DNA from: an uncultured Actinomycetes bacterium
GTDB lineage: Bacteria > Actinomycetota > Aquicultoria > CAJVYJ01
NCBI GenBank assembly: GCA_913009475.1
Contig: CAJVYJ010000013.1
Location: forward strand, 1-18,597
Length of the DNA stretch: 18,597 bases
Direction: 5' to 3'
Of this stretch, positions 6,929-15,013 are shown piece by piece (the stretch's first letter is position 1; every line of letters starts with the position of its first letter). The notes under the pieces are model-generated. The model made no database searches. It saw nothing but the letters and a program-made list of their open reading frames with translations, and had not been told where the DNA came from. A program made the translations under genes and the position numbers.

Positions 6929-7349
6929 TGGAATTATTATTATCATAACCGTAACGGTCGGCGCTTGCGCCTCATCTTCTACTACAGATGTTTCCCAAGC
7001 TCCGACGAACTCCGCGCCGGCGCCGGCTAACAATGGCTATAAGAATATATCCCAAGAAGAGATGGCACAATTAATGAAAGAGGGCGTACCTTTAATTGAC
7101 GTACGCCGGCCGGAGGAGTACAAGTCAGGACATGTTCCCGGCGCAAAATTAGTTCCACTAGGTACATTATCGGCTGCGGCCGCTAATTGGGATAAGCAAA
7201 AAAAGATTATTGTTATTTGTCAAACCGGAAGTCGCAGTGCCGGCGCCGCGAATTATTTAGTAAATCAAGGTTTTACTAATGTCTATAATTTTCCGCGGGG
7301 AACTATGGGATACAACGGTCAACGGACAATGGGAATGAACGCTAAATAA
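6909..7349 (+). CDS. Lipoprotein rhodanese (sulfurtransferase)
   Basis: A 146-residue single-domain rhodanese carried as a lipoprotein. The hydrophobic signal segment (residues 1-19) ends in a lipobox, TVGAC, with lipidated Cys20. A Ser/Pro/Ala-rich linker follows, then the rhodanese domain with PLIDVRRPEEYKSGHVPGA (61-79) and the active-site loop CQTGSRS (104-110), in which Cys104 would carry the persulfide. It should transfer sulfane sulfur outside the membrane, on thiosulfate, polysulfide or persulfide substrates (family knowledge; the substrate here is inferred). The start lies inside the DUF302 gene, with only a weak ribosome site, so coupling is likely. Location in an operon with a CstR-like repressor supports a role in reactive-sulfur detoxification. 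Confidence 0.9.
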   Translation: MIKILISGIIIIITVTVGACASSSTTDVSQAPTNSAPAPANNGYKNISQEEMAQLMKEGVPLIDVRRPEEYKSGHVPGAKLVPLGTLSAAAANWDKQKKIIVICQTGSRSAGAANYLVNQGFTNVYNFPRGTMGYNGQRTMGMNAK

Positions 7350-7364
7350 TAAGGAGGAGGTATC

Positions 7365-7556
7365 ATGCCTGCTTACGACTTTAAATGTAACGCATGCGGC
7401 CAAGAATTTGAGAAATTTACCACCGGAACATTGGAGGAAGCCAACAAAGTTTGTCCAAAATGCGGCAATCATGACACGGTACGGCAATTTAAATCCTCGC
7501 CGGCCGTTCATAAAAGTGATTCCAGCTGCAATATCAGCACTTCCGGCTTTGGTTGA
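7365..7556 (+). CDS. FmdB-type zinc-ribbon protein
   Basis: A 63-residue protein of the FmdB/CxxC-CxxC zinc-ribbon family, opening MPAYDFKCNACGQEFEKF. The four zinc ligands are Cys8, Cys11, Cys30 and Cys33, and an extra Cys55 lies in the flexible tail. Members are often called putative regulatory proteins, but the function is unproven. An excellent AAGGAGGAGG ribosome site ends just before the start. Its place between the rhodanese and the repressor suggests a role in the same sulfur response, perhaps as a thiol-sensitive zinc site (inference). Confidence 0.88.
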   Translation: MPAYDFKCNACGQEFEKFTTGTLEEANKVCPKCGNHDTVRQFKSSPAVHKSDSSCNISTSGFG

Positions 7557-7617
7557 GGCTAGATAGAACGGCTCAGGTCGAGCCTTATAATTATAATAAT
7601 AGGTAGTGGTTGGATAG

Positions 7618-7881
7618 ATGGAAAAAATTATTAATCGCTTAAAACGAGTTGAGGGCCAGATAAGAGGCCTGCAACGCATGATTGTGGCCGGCGAAGACTG
7701 TGATAAGTTTTTAGATCAGTTGACGGCGGCCAGGTCAGCGTTGGATCGTATTGGGCGCTTAGTTATAGTCAACAACATGAAAAAATGTGTTGGTGAAAAA
7801 GTCGGCGGAGATGAAGAATTTTTACAAAATCTTGATGAGGCGATTACTCTATTTGCCCAACATATTGACAGGTTAAAATAA
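7618..7881 (+). CDS. CsoR/FrmR-family repressor with CstR-like Cys-Asn-Cys site
   Basis: An 87-residue all-helical DUF156 repressor (INRLKRVEGQIRGLQRMI is the family's DNA-contacting helix region). In copper sensors of this family the ligands are Cys, His and Cys with fixed spacing. Here the equivalent positions are Cys28, Asn53 and Cys57, so the copper-ligand His is replaced by Asn. The Staphylococcus aureus persulfide sensor CstR has the same Cys-Asn-Cys arrangement at the same spacing. I therefore infer a sensor of persulfides or polysulfides, with Cys28 and Cys57 forming di- to tetrasulfide bridges between subunits. It most likely binds the dyad at 6465-6480 and represses its own operon, which contains a rhodanese as CstR regulons do. 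There is no strong ribosome site (GGTAGTGG region). Confidence 0.88.
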   Translation: MEKIINRLKRVEGQIRGLQRMIVAGEDCDKFLDQLTAARSALDRIGRLVIVNNMKKCVGEKVGGDEEFLQNLDEAITLFAQHIDRLK

Positions 7882-7882
7882 A

Positions 7883-8083
7883 ATGCTTAAGGCGGTCATT
7901 GATTACCAGGCTTGCGGTTCGCTGGCTTGCACGAAATGTAAAGCCAGGTCCGGTTGCGAAACCAGAGCGCTCATAAAAGTCGACCCCGACGAACCGGCCG
8001 CGGTTGATCCCGCCCTATGTATGGGATGCGGGGATTGTGTCTTGATATGCCCTATTGGAGCTATTAATATCATCGATACTTAA
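7883..8083 (+). CDS. Small ferredoxin-like 4Fe-4S protein
   Basis: A 66-residue electron-transfer protein. Its C-terminal half has a canonical 4Fe-4S motif, CMGCGDCVLICP (Cys46, Cys49, Cys52, Cys56). The N-terminal half has another cysteine group (Cys11, Cys16, Cys19, Cys25) with non-standard spacing, which may be a second or degenerate cluster. It starts one base after the repressor's stop and is the last gene of the operon. It could supply or accept electrons in sulfane-sulfur reduction (inference). About 80 bases separate it from the convergent kinase-like gene. GCGTTAACGC (8131-8140) is a short palindrome there, but no clear terminator is visible. Confidence 0.87.
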   Translation: MLKAVIDYQACGSLACTKCKARSGCETRALIKVDPDEPAAVDPALCMGCGDCVLICPIGAINIIDT

Positions 8084-8161
8084 TTTGTTGTGTTTGCAAG
8101 CGTCAAGCGTGGGATCTCATTTTATAATCTGCGTTAACGCTTCACGATTTTATCGGCTTCG

Positions 8162-9679
8162 TCACGATATCAAACTTGCTTTTTCTTCGCTGTGCTGTTT
8201 AATCTTTTTATCCTCTAGTATTGGCAATTTGACTATAATGTCTCTGCCGTTCTCCTCACCGTTTTTAGCTATTATTTCCCCGCCGTGATTTTGGATGACA
8301 CTCCAGGCGACGGAGAGCCCCAAACCGGTTCCACGACCGTCAGGCTCAGCCGCGTAAAACGGTTCGAATATTTTCTTTAGGGTCTCTTGCCCCATACTGG
8401 GAGCATTATCATGAAAAGTCATTGTTAAGGTATCGCCTTCAATATAAGCGGATATTATAATGTGGCCGCCATCGGGGAGAAAATCAATGGAGTTATTGAG
8501 TATATCGATAAACGCGTGTTTTAATTTTCCACGATCGGCGGAGAGATATGGTAAGGGGCGTTGTAATTTTTTAACGACCCGAATACCGCTATGGCGATAC
8601 TTAGGCTCCATAAAACTAAAAACATCATCAAGCAAAGCTTTTAAGTTGGTTATTTGAAAATGAGATTCCGAAGTATGTGAGTAGTCCAGCAGGTCACCGG
8701 CAATATCCATAGCCTTGCCCGATTCACGGCTTATTATTTTCAAGTCCTTGATAAGGTCGCCGGAAATCTTATTATCTTTTAACATGAGCTCGGACAATAT
8801 TTTTATTTTTTTAAGCGGTCCTTCCAATTGATAAGTAATATGGGTTGCCAACTCGCCCAGAACTACATATTTAGCTGACTTAATAATCCGCTCTTGGAAA
8901 GAACTTAAGTCAGGCGCCATTATTAACATAACGCTGCTGCCGATCAATATAGCTCCGGTTCCGGCCAAAAGAACATCTAAGCTGACATGAAACACTAAAT
9001 AAAGCACGGCATAAGAGAGCTTATCGGCATAACGGCCGAATAATATATCAACAGAGAGTAAAGCATCGCTAATAGCCAATAGGGGTATAAGCGATAAAAT
9101 TGTTGAGAAGATGGAAAGGCTGTAAATTGACAACTGGTGCTGTTTTTTATATAGGTCTATGGATTTTGCTATTAAGGCGTAGGTAATAAACAAGGTGGGG
9201 AAAGTGGTAATAAGCAAGAAAGGCATCTCAATAGAGTTTCTCCAGGCAAAATTGCTTTGCAACCCCAGTAGAGCGGCTACAGCAAAAGTTGCCAACATTA
9301 TTACGGACATTGCGGGTACGGAAAGTATTTTTTTGCTTTCAAGGTTAAAATAAAGAGATTCAAGCTCTAAGAGAGCTATAAAGATAAATATTAGGCCGAT
9401 AGGTGCTGCCAACATATGCAAATAATGAAAAAAATCATGAAATTCGGGGCTAAAAAGATGTTCCGCCACTTCGCCGAAACCGATTAAGCCGATAAAAATT
9501 ATTCCGCTTCTAAGCGCGAACCAACCTTGCCTAATATAATAAAATTTTCGCCAAAGCAATCCGGCGACAAGTATGCTGGATAAAAAGAGAAAACCACCGG
9601 CTAATATATGGACATTTATCTCCAATAAACCTTTATGACCGAAAAATTGACCCTCAATAATACCTTGGTTAATAAACAT
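8162..9679 (-). CDS. Membrane histidine-kinase-like protein lacking the phosphoacceptor His
   Basis: An N-terminal domain of about seven or eight hydrophobic segments is followed by a DHp/HATPase module. Numbering here is from the GTG at 9739; I prefer ATG 9679, residue 21. Where active kinases have a GELAAGIAHEIRNPL-like H-box, this protein reads GELATHITYQLEGPL (295-309), with Tyr303 in the phosphoacceptor position and Gln for the following Glu. The nearest His (300) is three residues early. The N-box Asn is kept (LNNSIDFLPDGG, Asn416). The G1 box is degraded (DNAPSMG, both glycines lost). The F-box (FEPFYA) and G2 box (GRGTGLGLS) are intact. It may bind ATP without autophosphorylating, or phosphorylate another protein. 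The gene lies downstream of a PP2C-STAS pair, about 230 bases after the STAS stop. No response regulator is visible nearby. Confidence 0.85.
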   Translation of the reverse strand: MFINQGIIEGQFFGHKGLLEINVHILAGGFLFLSSILVAGLLWRKFYYIRQGWFALRSGIIFIGLIGFGEVAEHLFSPEFHDFFHYLHMLAAPIGLIFIFIALLELESLYFNLESKKILSVPAMSVIMLATFAVAALLGLQSNFAWRNSIEMPFLLITTFPTLFITYALIAKSIDLYKKQHQLSIYSLSIFSTILSLIPLLAISDALLSVDILFGRYADKLSYAVLYLVFHVSLDVLLAGTGAILIGSSVMLIMAPDLSSFQERIIKSAKYVVLGELATHITYQLEGPLKKIKILSELMLKDNKISGDLIKDLKIISRESGKAMDIAGDLLDYSHTSESHFQITNLKALLDDVFSFMEPKYRHSGIRVVKKLQRPLPYLSADRGKLKHAFIDILNNSIDFLPDGGHIIISAYIEGDTLTMTFHDNAPSMGQETLKKIFEPFYAAEPDGRGTGLGLSVAWSVIQNHGGEIIAKNGEENGRDIIVKLPILEDKKIKQHSEEKASLIS

Positions 9680-9908
9680 TTTCTCGCTCGGTCGAATTCT
9701 CAAATTTTCTTCGGCCACAAGGGCTTTTCGGCCGAACACTTAGAAATCTTATGCAGTTGCAAGTTTATAATTAAGTATACACTATCGCATCTTAATGATA
9801 TACTAATTAGTTTTTGCATTATTTTCAATGAGTTTTTCTTGGACGGTATTCTTACTAGGTTAGATGGTTGTTATTATTGGATTAGAGGTTTCTAATTCTC
9901 TTCTTATT

Positions 9909-10217
9909 TTAACTATTTTTTATAGATATATTTACCATTTTATCCATACTCGCAATCTCTAATATACGTCGCACTTCTCTTGACTTGACGATTAATTTAA
10001 TTGTGCCTGACTTTTCGCCGGCCGACTTGGCGGCGAAAAATATCATATTTACACCAGCACTGTCGATATAGTTGGTTTTTCTAAGATCTAATATCAAGCT
10101 GTTTGATTGTGATAATAGGTTTTTAACCGCTCTAGCCAGAGGATCGATATTAAAATGGTCGATTTCGCCTTCTACTTTAACTATGGATTCCGGTTCTTTC
10201 TCTATAGTAAATTTCAC
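9909..10217 (-). CDS. STAS-domain anti-sigma factor antagonist-like protein
   Basis: A 102-residue single STAS domain. The phosphorylation-site motif TNYIDSAGVN is intact, with Ser53 the predicted phospho-acceptor (RsbV/SpoIIAA type). In partner switching, the unphosphorylated STAS protein binds the anti-sigma kinase and frees the sigma factor. It starts at GTG 10217, whose GTGA overlaps the phosphatase's stop codon, so the two are co-translated. AAGGGTG upstream can serve as ribosome site. No classical RsbW-type kinase or sigma factor gene lies in the window. Confidence 0.9.
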   Translation of the reverse strand: MKFTIEKEPESIVKVEGEIDHFNIDPLARAVKNLLSQSNSLILDLRKTNYIDSAGVNMIFFAAKSAGEKSGTIKLIVKSREVRRILEIASMDKMVNISIKNS

Positions 10218-11953
10218 GTTTCACCCTTAAACCCTAATACCACTAAGGCGATATCATCAACCAATAAATGACGATTAAATCTATCAACGTCAGCAAATAT
10301 CTTGCCGGCGATTTTCTGAGGACTATTGTTAATGTATTTAATGAACAACCGTTCCAACCTGCCTTCACCATATAATTTTTGATCATGTCTGGCTTCAATG
10401 ACACCATCCGTATAAATCAAAAGACAATCATGAGGTTTAAGCTTGGTAAAACGAGATTTAAATTCCTGGTCCGCAAATATCCCAATTGGCGGATTACCGC
10501 CGACTAAATGATCAACATCTTTTGTCGCCGCGTTATATTGCAGCGCCGCCGGATGGCCCGCGTTACAATATTGTAAATTCCCTGTTTTTATATCAAGTAA
10601 ACCAAAAAACAAAGTGACAAATTGATTTTTCCCTATTTGGGAGATGATGAGATTATTAGTTTTTAACATTATCTCGTTAAGAGTCAACCCTTCAAATATT
10701 AGAGCGCGCAGTGTATTTTTAACAATACCGGTAAGCGTAGAGGCTTCAATGCCTTTACCGGAGACATCGCCGACAACAAACCCGAAACTTTCCCCCAAAT
10801 TAATAAAATCATAGAAATCACCCCCGACTAAGGCACCGACCGACGCTGATTTATACTCTACGCCTATCTTGATTTCCGGGAACTTAGGCTTTTCCAATGT
10901 CATAAAGGATTGTTGCAAAGTCTCAGCAATTACTTGTTGCGCTTTAAAAGTCTTGGCGTTTTCAATAGCGATAGCGGCCTGCCTGGCAATACCTTTGGCC
11001 ATATCGATCTCTTCCTGAGAAAAGGAGTGCGATATGCCTGGTTTATCCAACGTCATTATCCCTAAGACATTTCCATGTATATTTATTGGTATAGCCAACA
11101 GCGATTTTATGGAGAATTTTTTAGCCAACTCAAAAAAATTCCCCGTCGACTTGGTGAAATCATCAATTGATAATACTTTTTTCTCTTGTATTACTCGTTG
11201 AAAGGGTCCATCCGGCTTAAGATTCAACTCGTAACCAGACAGAAGGTTTTCAAAGTTATGAGATAATATTAATTGATGGGTCTCCGGATGATAGAGCCAG
11301 ATAGCGGCTCTACTGATATGAGTCAATTCCGACGTTAGATATATAAGCCGTTCTAATATTTCATTCAGTTTCAGAGAAGAGACGATTGTCTCCGAAGCCT
11401 CCAGTAATAACCTTGAATTATTTAAAGCATGCTTTAAAGCCTGGTGAGAATTAGCGTTAGCTATGGCGACACCGATTTGGCTGCAGATAGAAGTCAGTAG
11501 GTCGATCTCGTGTTCCTTCAGCTTTCTGTCAACCGGAGCGAACAACTCTAAAACTCCAATTACCTTATTTTTAAAGATAATGGGGGCTGCCGCCAGACAA
11601 TCTATGCCCATCAGTGATTTAGCGTCAAGACATATAAATTTCTTTTGCGGCGTACCAAAGCCGGAAAATATTTCTTTGGTATTAAAAGCGGTGCCGGTGC
11701 AGCCCTCACCGCGAGCAACAACCGACTTGGCTTTTATGAAATCGTCCGTGAGATTACGTTGTACCTGTAAAGTCAACTTATCTGTTCGACTATCATGTAA
11801 GTAAATGCCGCCGTTATTAACTTTAAGATTGCGCATTGTCTCGTCCAACGCCACATCTAAGATGGTATTTAAGTCAAGCGATTTGGCTAAGGCTATTGCC
11901 AGTTTGTTGAGTATATTCAGTTCTCTGATCTCATCCAGATCTATATTTTCCAT
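10214..11953 (-). CDS. GAF-GAF-PP2C (SpoIIE/RsbU-type) serine phosphatase
   Basis: A 579-residue signalling phosphatase that probably dephosphorylates the adjacent STAS protein. Two GAF sensor domains (about 20-165 and 185-335) are joined by helical linkers to a C-terminal SpoIIE/PP2C domain. The metal-binding acidic motifs are all present: VGGDFYDF (Asp379), VGDVSGKG (Asp396), YTDGVIE (Asp516) and LVDDIAL (566-567). NAGHPAAL is also kept, so the enzyme looks active. There is no membrane segment, so it senses a cytoplasmic ligand or partner. ATG 11953 is preceded by GGTGAG. The arrangement matches RsbU-RsbV modules of general-stress partner switching. The signal bound by the GAF domains is unknown. 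Confidence 0.92.
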   Translation of the reverse strand: MENIDLDEIRELNILNKLAIALAKSLDLNTILDVALDETMRNLKVNNGGIYLHDSRTDKLTLQVQRNLTDDFIKAKSVVARGEGCTGTAFNTKEIFSGFGTPQKKFICLDAKSLMGIDCLAAAPIIFKNKVIGVLELFAPVDRKLKEHEIDLLTSICSQIGVAIANANSHQALKHALNNSRLLLEASETIVSSLKLNEILERLIYLTSELTHISRAAIWLYHPETHQLILSHNFENLLSGYELNLKPDGPFQRVIQEKKVLSIDDFTKSTGNFFELAKKFSIKSLLAIPINIHGNVLGIMTLDKPGISHSFSQEEIDMAKGIARQAAIAIENAKTFKAQQVIAETLQQSFMTLEKPKFPEIKIGVEYKSASVGALVGGDFYDFINLGESFGFVVGDVSGKGIEASTLTGIVKNTLRALIFEGLTLNEIMLKTNNLIISQIGKNQFVTLFFGLLDIKTGNLQYCNAGHPAALQYNAATKDVDHLVGGNPPIGIFADQEFKSRFTKLKPHDCLLIYTDGVIEARHDQKLYGEGRLERLFIKYINNSPQKIAGKIFADVDRFNRHLLVDDIALVVLGFKGET

Positions 11954-12022
11954 TTAGCTCACCAATTATTATTTTATCCGTATTTTAGGTTTGATAAAAG
12001 TAAAAGAAATAACAGTGCTTGG

Positions 12023-13198
12023 TTAAAAGTCAAAGACCTCGGAACTTTCTTTATACATTAGAGTAAAGACCAGCCAGGCTAAGAAAATAGTGGCGCTTGA
12101 TAAAATAATGGGGATAGAAACGCTGAATGTCAAGGATATACCGGCAATGATGGCTGGTAAGGCTTGGGATAGCGAGAGTACCGACTGTCTTATTCCCAGA
12201 ACTTCACCTTGAGAGGTATCACTGACCATATTAGATAGAAGCGTGGAAAAATTTGGTTGAATGAATCCATAAAAAATCGCTAAGAAAGGTAATATGAGAT
12301 AAAGATAGAAGACGTTTTTAGGTAAGATCAATAGCATCATAATTATAGAAGTCGCTAAAATCGAGATGATTAAGAGCCGAGCGGGTTTATATTTTGCCGA
12401 CACCGGCCTAATAATGACTCCCTGTGAAACCGCCACCCATACGCCGACGTAGGCAAAGAACATGCCTATCTGCGCCGGTGTATAGGCAAATTTTATATGG
12501 AGAAATACCTGGGAAAATTGAGTGAAAAAATTCCAGCCGAAGTTCATCAAAAATACACTAATAAACAAGATACGCAGTTCTTTAATGCGTAGAGCTTTCT
12601 TAATGTTGATAAACCCATCCACAAAACTTATGCGACGGTAGACTTTTTTAACCAGTGTTTCGTTAAATTTAAATAATACATATAGGAGATTAGCCAGTGA
12701 TAAGAGGGCCGCGAACCAAAAAGGCGTAGCGTAATTAAACCAGGAAACTATATGGGACTCAGTCAGGATTCCACCGATGACCGGCCCAAATATAAAGCCC
12801 AGGCCAAAAGCCATACCGACCAAGGCAAAATTCTTGACCTTATTTTCCTCATTGCTGATATCAGCTATGGCCGACATCGCCACGGAAATATTTCCTCCGG
12901 TAAAACCGTCCAATATACGACTTAAAAAGAGCAGTACGACATTGGACAAAAGAATGCCTATGGCAAACAGCGCATAACCGATAATGGTCCCGATAAGTGA
13001 GATAGATATGATTCTTTTCCTGCCGTATCGGTCTGAAAGTCGGCCCAGGATCGGAGCTCCAAAAAATTGCGCTAAAGGATAAGCGGCAATCAGCAGACCA
13101 AGTAAGATATTACGCATATTTTCGGAGACTGAAGGCGAAAAATAGCTGCCTTTAAAGAATATTAAGGGCAGTAAGGGGATGACAATGCCTATACCCAA
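12023..13198 (-). CDS. MFS transporter, 5' end uncertain
   Basis: A major facilitator family protein with about 12 predicted helices. The loop between helices 2 and 3 carries the signature GRLSDRYGRKR. The sequence resembles drug/sugar exporters of the DHA/TetA-like group, but the substrate cannot be assigned. The best available start, TTG 13198, cuts into the first helix. Upstream, the same frame continues with typical MFS N-terminal sequence (KSKAGKSTLFSLFLIVFIDL) back to a stop near 13290, and contains no ATG, GTG or TTG. An ATG at about 13280 reads in another frame and stops after six codons. A frameshift or a lost start codon near 13265-13285 is therefore likely. The gene stands alone, about 70 bases upstream of the phosphatase. 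Confidence 0.85.
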   Translation of the reverse strand: MGIGIVIPLLPLIFFKGSYFSPSVSENMRNILLGLLIAAYPLAQFFGAPILGRLSDRYGRKRIISISLIGTIIGYALFAIGILLSNVVLLFLSRILDGFTGGNISVAMSAIADISNEENKVKNFALVGMAFGLGFIFGPVIGGILTESHIVSWFNYATPFWFAALLSLANLLYVLFKFNETLVKKVYRRISFVDGFINIKKALRIKELRILFISVFLMNFGWNFFTQFSQVFLHIKFAYTPAQIGMFFAYVGVWVAVSQGVIIRPVSAKYKPARLLIISILATSIIMMLLILPKNVFYLYLILPFLAIFYGFIQPNFSTLLSNMVSDTSQGEVLGIRQSVLSLSQALPAIIAGISLTFSVSIPIILSSATIFLAWLVFTLMYKESSEVFDF

Positions 13199-13324
13199 GA
13201 GGTCGATAAAAACAATTAGGAACAGGGAGAAAAGTGTAGATTTTCCGGCTTTACTTTTCTTATCTATTGTAAACTCGCATATTATTGGTTATCAATTTTA
13301 GACGGTAACATCCTCGCGAGACCG

Positions 13325-14239
13325 TTAGACCGGCTTGCCGCAAGAGGGGCAGAATTTATCCTTTTTCTTTAATTCAGCGCCGCAATCAGCGCAATAATGC
13401 TTTTTCTTAGTCTTTTTTCCATACTTTGCTGTTGGGTAGGACTTAGTTTTCTTTTTCTGAGCTTCATTTACTGATTTCGCGCGCCAAATCGCCGCGCCGA
13501 TACCGCCACCGATTAATACGAGCGCCGCTAAAATGCCGATAATCGTATTACTCCGGCTGGTCGGGCTAACCGGTTGATTCTGTCCATTAGTCGACGGCTG
13601 GTTGGTATCTTTTTTATAAGATACCGTGTAACTTGTTTCTTGCCCTACTTCCGGATTTTTATAATTATAAAGATAATAAGTAAATCCCTCATTGTCGGCG
13701 GTGTTACTTGTGGAGGGAGTGATTTTAAAATCAGTCGCTCTAAGCGGCTTCTGAATTTCTACCTGCAAATTATCAGAAACCATTGAGGTCTTGAAGGTAA
13801 GGTTAAGATTTCTCTGTTTGTCCGTACCGAGCTGCTGGTAATAAAGTTCAGTTTGGAATCTGGGGTAAATCGTCTCATAAGTCAAGATATCATAATCAGT
13901 ACCCGGTGTTACTTTGTGGGTGGCCCAGGCCCGATCGTATTGAAACTTGCCGTCAGGGTCGATTGCCGCCGTTGAGGAGACTTTAGCGCCTTTAGGTATT
14001 AATATCTTTACAGTAGCCGGCACTGAGGCGCTGTTCTTAAGCTCTCCTTTATAGATGCCTAAGACTGATTGGCGGTCGTACTCCGGCCAAAAGGAGACTT
14101 TCAACAGTGATAGCTTAGTCGGCGGTACGGTAGATGTTTCATTGGCGCTCTGGGCTAAGGCCGTCACCGGAACCAGTAAGATGATAATTATGGTGGAGAT
14201 AAAAATCGTTAATTGTTTTAATCTACTAATCTTCCTCAA
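13325..14239 (-). CDS. Membrane-anchored ectodomain protein with C-terminal zinc ribbon
   Basis: I do not recognise a named family, but the layout is clear. A signal peptide (about residues 8-30, ending ALAQS) is followed by an extracytoplasmic, probably beta-rich domain (about 45-215, starting KVSFWPEYDRQSVLGIYKG). A Pro/Ser/Asn-rich linker, a transmembrane helix (about 235-255) and a basic cytoplasmic tail follow, ending in a zinc ribbon, CADCGAELKKKDKFCPSCGK. It therefore links an external sensing or binding domain to a cytoplasmic zinc module. The start is unsettled. TTG 14239 touches its AGGAG, leaving no spacing; the same site lies 9 bases before an in-frame ATT codon (residue 4), so a mutated ATG is possible. 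A second, truncated copy of the ectodomain lies just upstream. Confidence 0.75.
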   Translation of the reverse strand: MRKISRLKQLTIFISTIIIILLVPVTALAQSANETSTVPPTKLSLLKVSFWPEYDRQSVLGIYKGELKNSASVPATVKILIPKGAKVSSTAAIDPDGKFQYDRAWATHKVTPGTDYDILTYETIYPRFQTELYYQQLGTDKQRNLNLTFKTSMVSDNLQVEIQKPLRATDFKITPSTSNTADNEGFTYYLYNYKNPEVGQETSYTVSYKKDTNQPSTNGQNQPVSPTSRSNTIIGILAALVLIGGGIGAAIWRAKSVNEAQKKKTKSYPTAKYGKKTKKKHYCADCGAELKKKDKFCPSCGKPV

Positions 14240-14395
14240 CTCCTATTCTGTTTAGAAACGCGGCTCGCGACATATACCGGCCGGGGCAATAACCAGCAAC
14301 AGTATAAATAATAACATATTTATGATTAAATTATTATTTTTTAGCGTTACAATACTTTTCCTATACGGGAACGAAATCTCCATTAACGAATTACC

Positions 14396-14920
14396 TTACC
14401 CAACAATTGAAGTCTGGTAAGTATCTTTCGAGTAAGATATGTTGTATCTGATTTCTTGGCCTGCTTCCGAATTTTTAAAGTTGTAAAGATAATAGGTAAA
14501 ACCTTCGCTGATAGCCGTATCAGTTGTAGGCGGCGTGATTTTAAAGTTAGCCGCTTTGAGTGGTTTCTGGATTTCTATCTGTAAATTTTTCGCGGCGGCC
14601 GCGGTTTTAAAAGTAAAATGAAAATTTCTCTGTTTCTCAGCGCCGATTGGATAATAATAAAGCTCACATTGAAAGTTCGGGTATATTGTCTCATATGTCA
14701 ATATGTCATACTCAGTTCCCAGCGTTACTTTATGAGTAGTCCAGGCGTGGTCATATTGGAATTGGCCGTCAGAGTCGACCGTGGCTGTTGAGGCCACCCC
14801 GGAACTCTTCGGGATAAATATCTTTACGTCTGCCGGTAATGTGACGTTATCTTGCAATTGGCCTTTATAAATGAGCAAGACTGATTGGCTGTCGTATTCC
14901 GGCCAAAAAGAAACTTTCAT
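14396..14920 (-). CDS. Truncated tandem paralogue: ectodomain only
   Basis: The 174 residues align without gaps to the ectodomain of the neighbouring zinc-ribbon protein, about two thirds identical by eye (shared blocks are KVSFWPEYD, YDILTYETIYP, EIQKPL and EGFTYYLYN). It lacks the signal peptide, the transmembrane helix and the zinc ribbon. Stops lie just upstream of its ATG in frame, and sequence after its stop shows no resemblance to the sibling's tail. Without a signal peptide it would stay in the cytoplasm, so it is probably a decaying duplicate. Its frame is clean over the whole domain, which leaves room for a function. The ribosome site is weak (AAGG about 12 bases upstream). The upstream region also resembles that of the sibling, so the duplication included flanking DNA. 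Confidence 0.7.
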   Translation of the reverse strand: MKVSFWPEYDSQSVLLIYKGQLQDNVTLPADVKIFIPKSSGVASTATVDSDGQFQYDHAWTTHKVTLGTEYDILTYETIYPNFQCELYYYPIGAEKQRNFHFTFKTAAAAKNLQIEIQKPLKAANFKITPPTTDTAISEGFTYYLYNFKNSEAGQEIRYNISYSKDTYQTSIVG

Positions 14921-15013
14921 AATAGATAATAACCTTGATTTATTAATTTTTTATCAACCCTTGTTCTGATATGGTTCGCGATAAAATTAATAATAACATA
15001 AATTGTGACAAGA

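Noticed and set aside
7257..7679. 140-codon minus-strand frame over the FmdB and repressor genes
   Set aside because: Shadow of well-supported plus-strand genes; no similarity or start signals.
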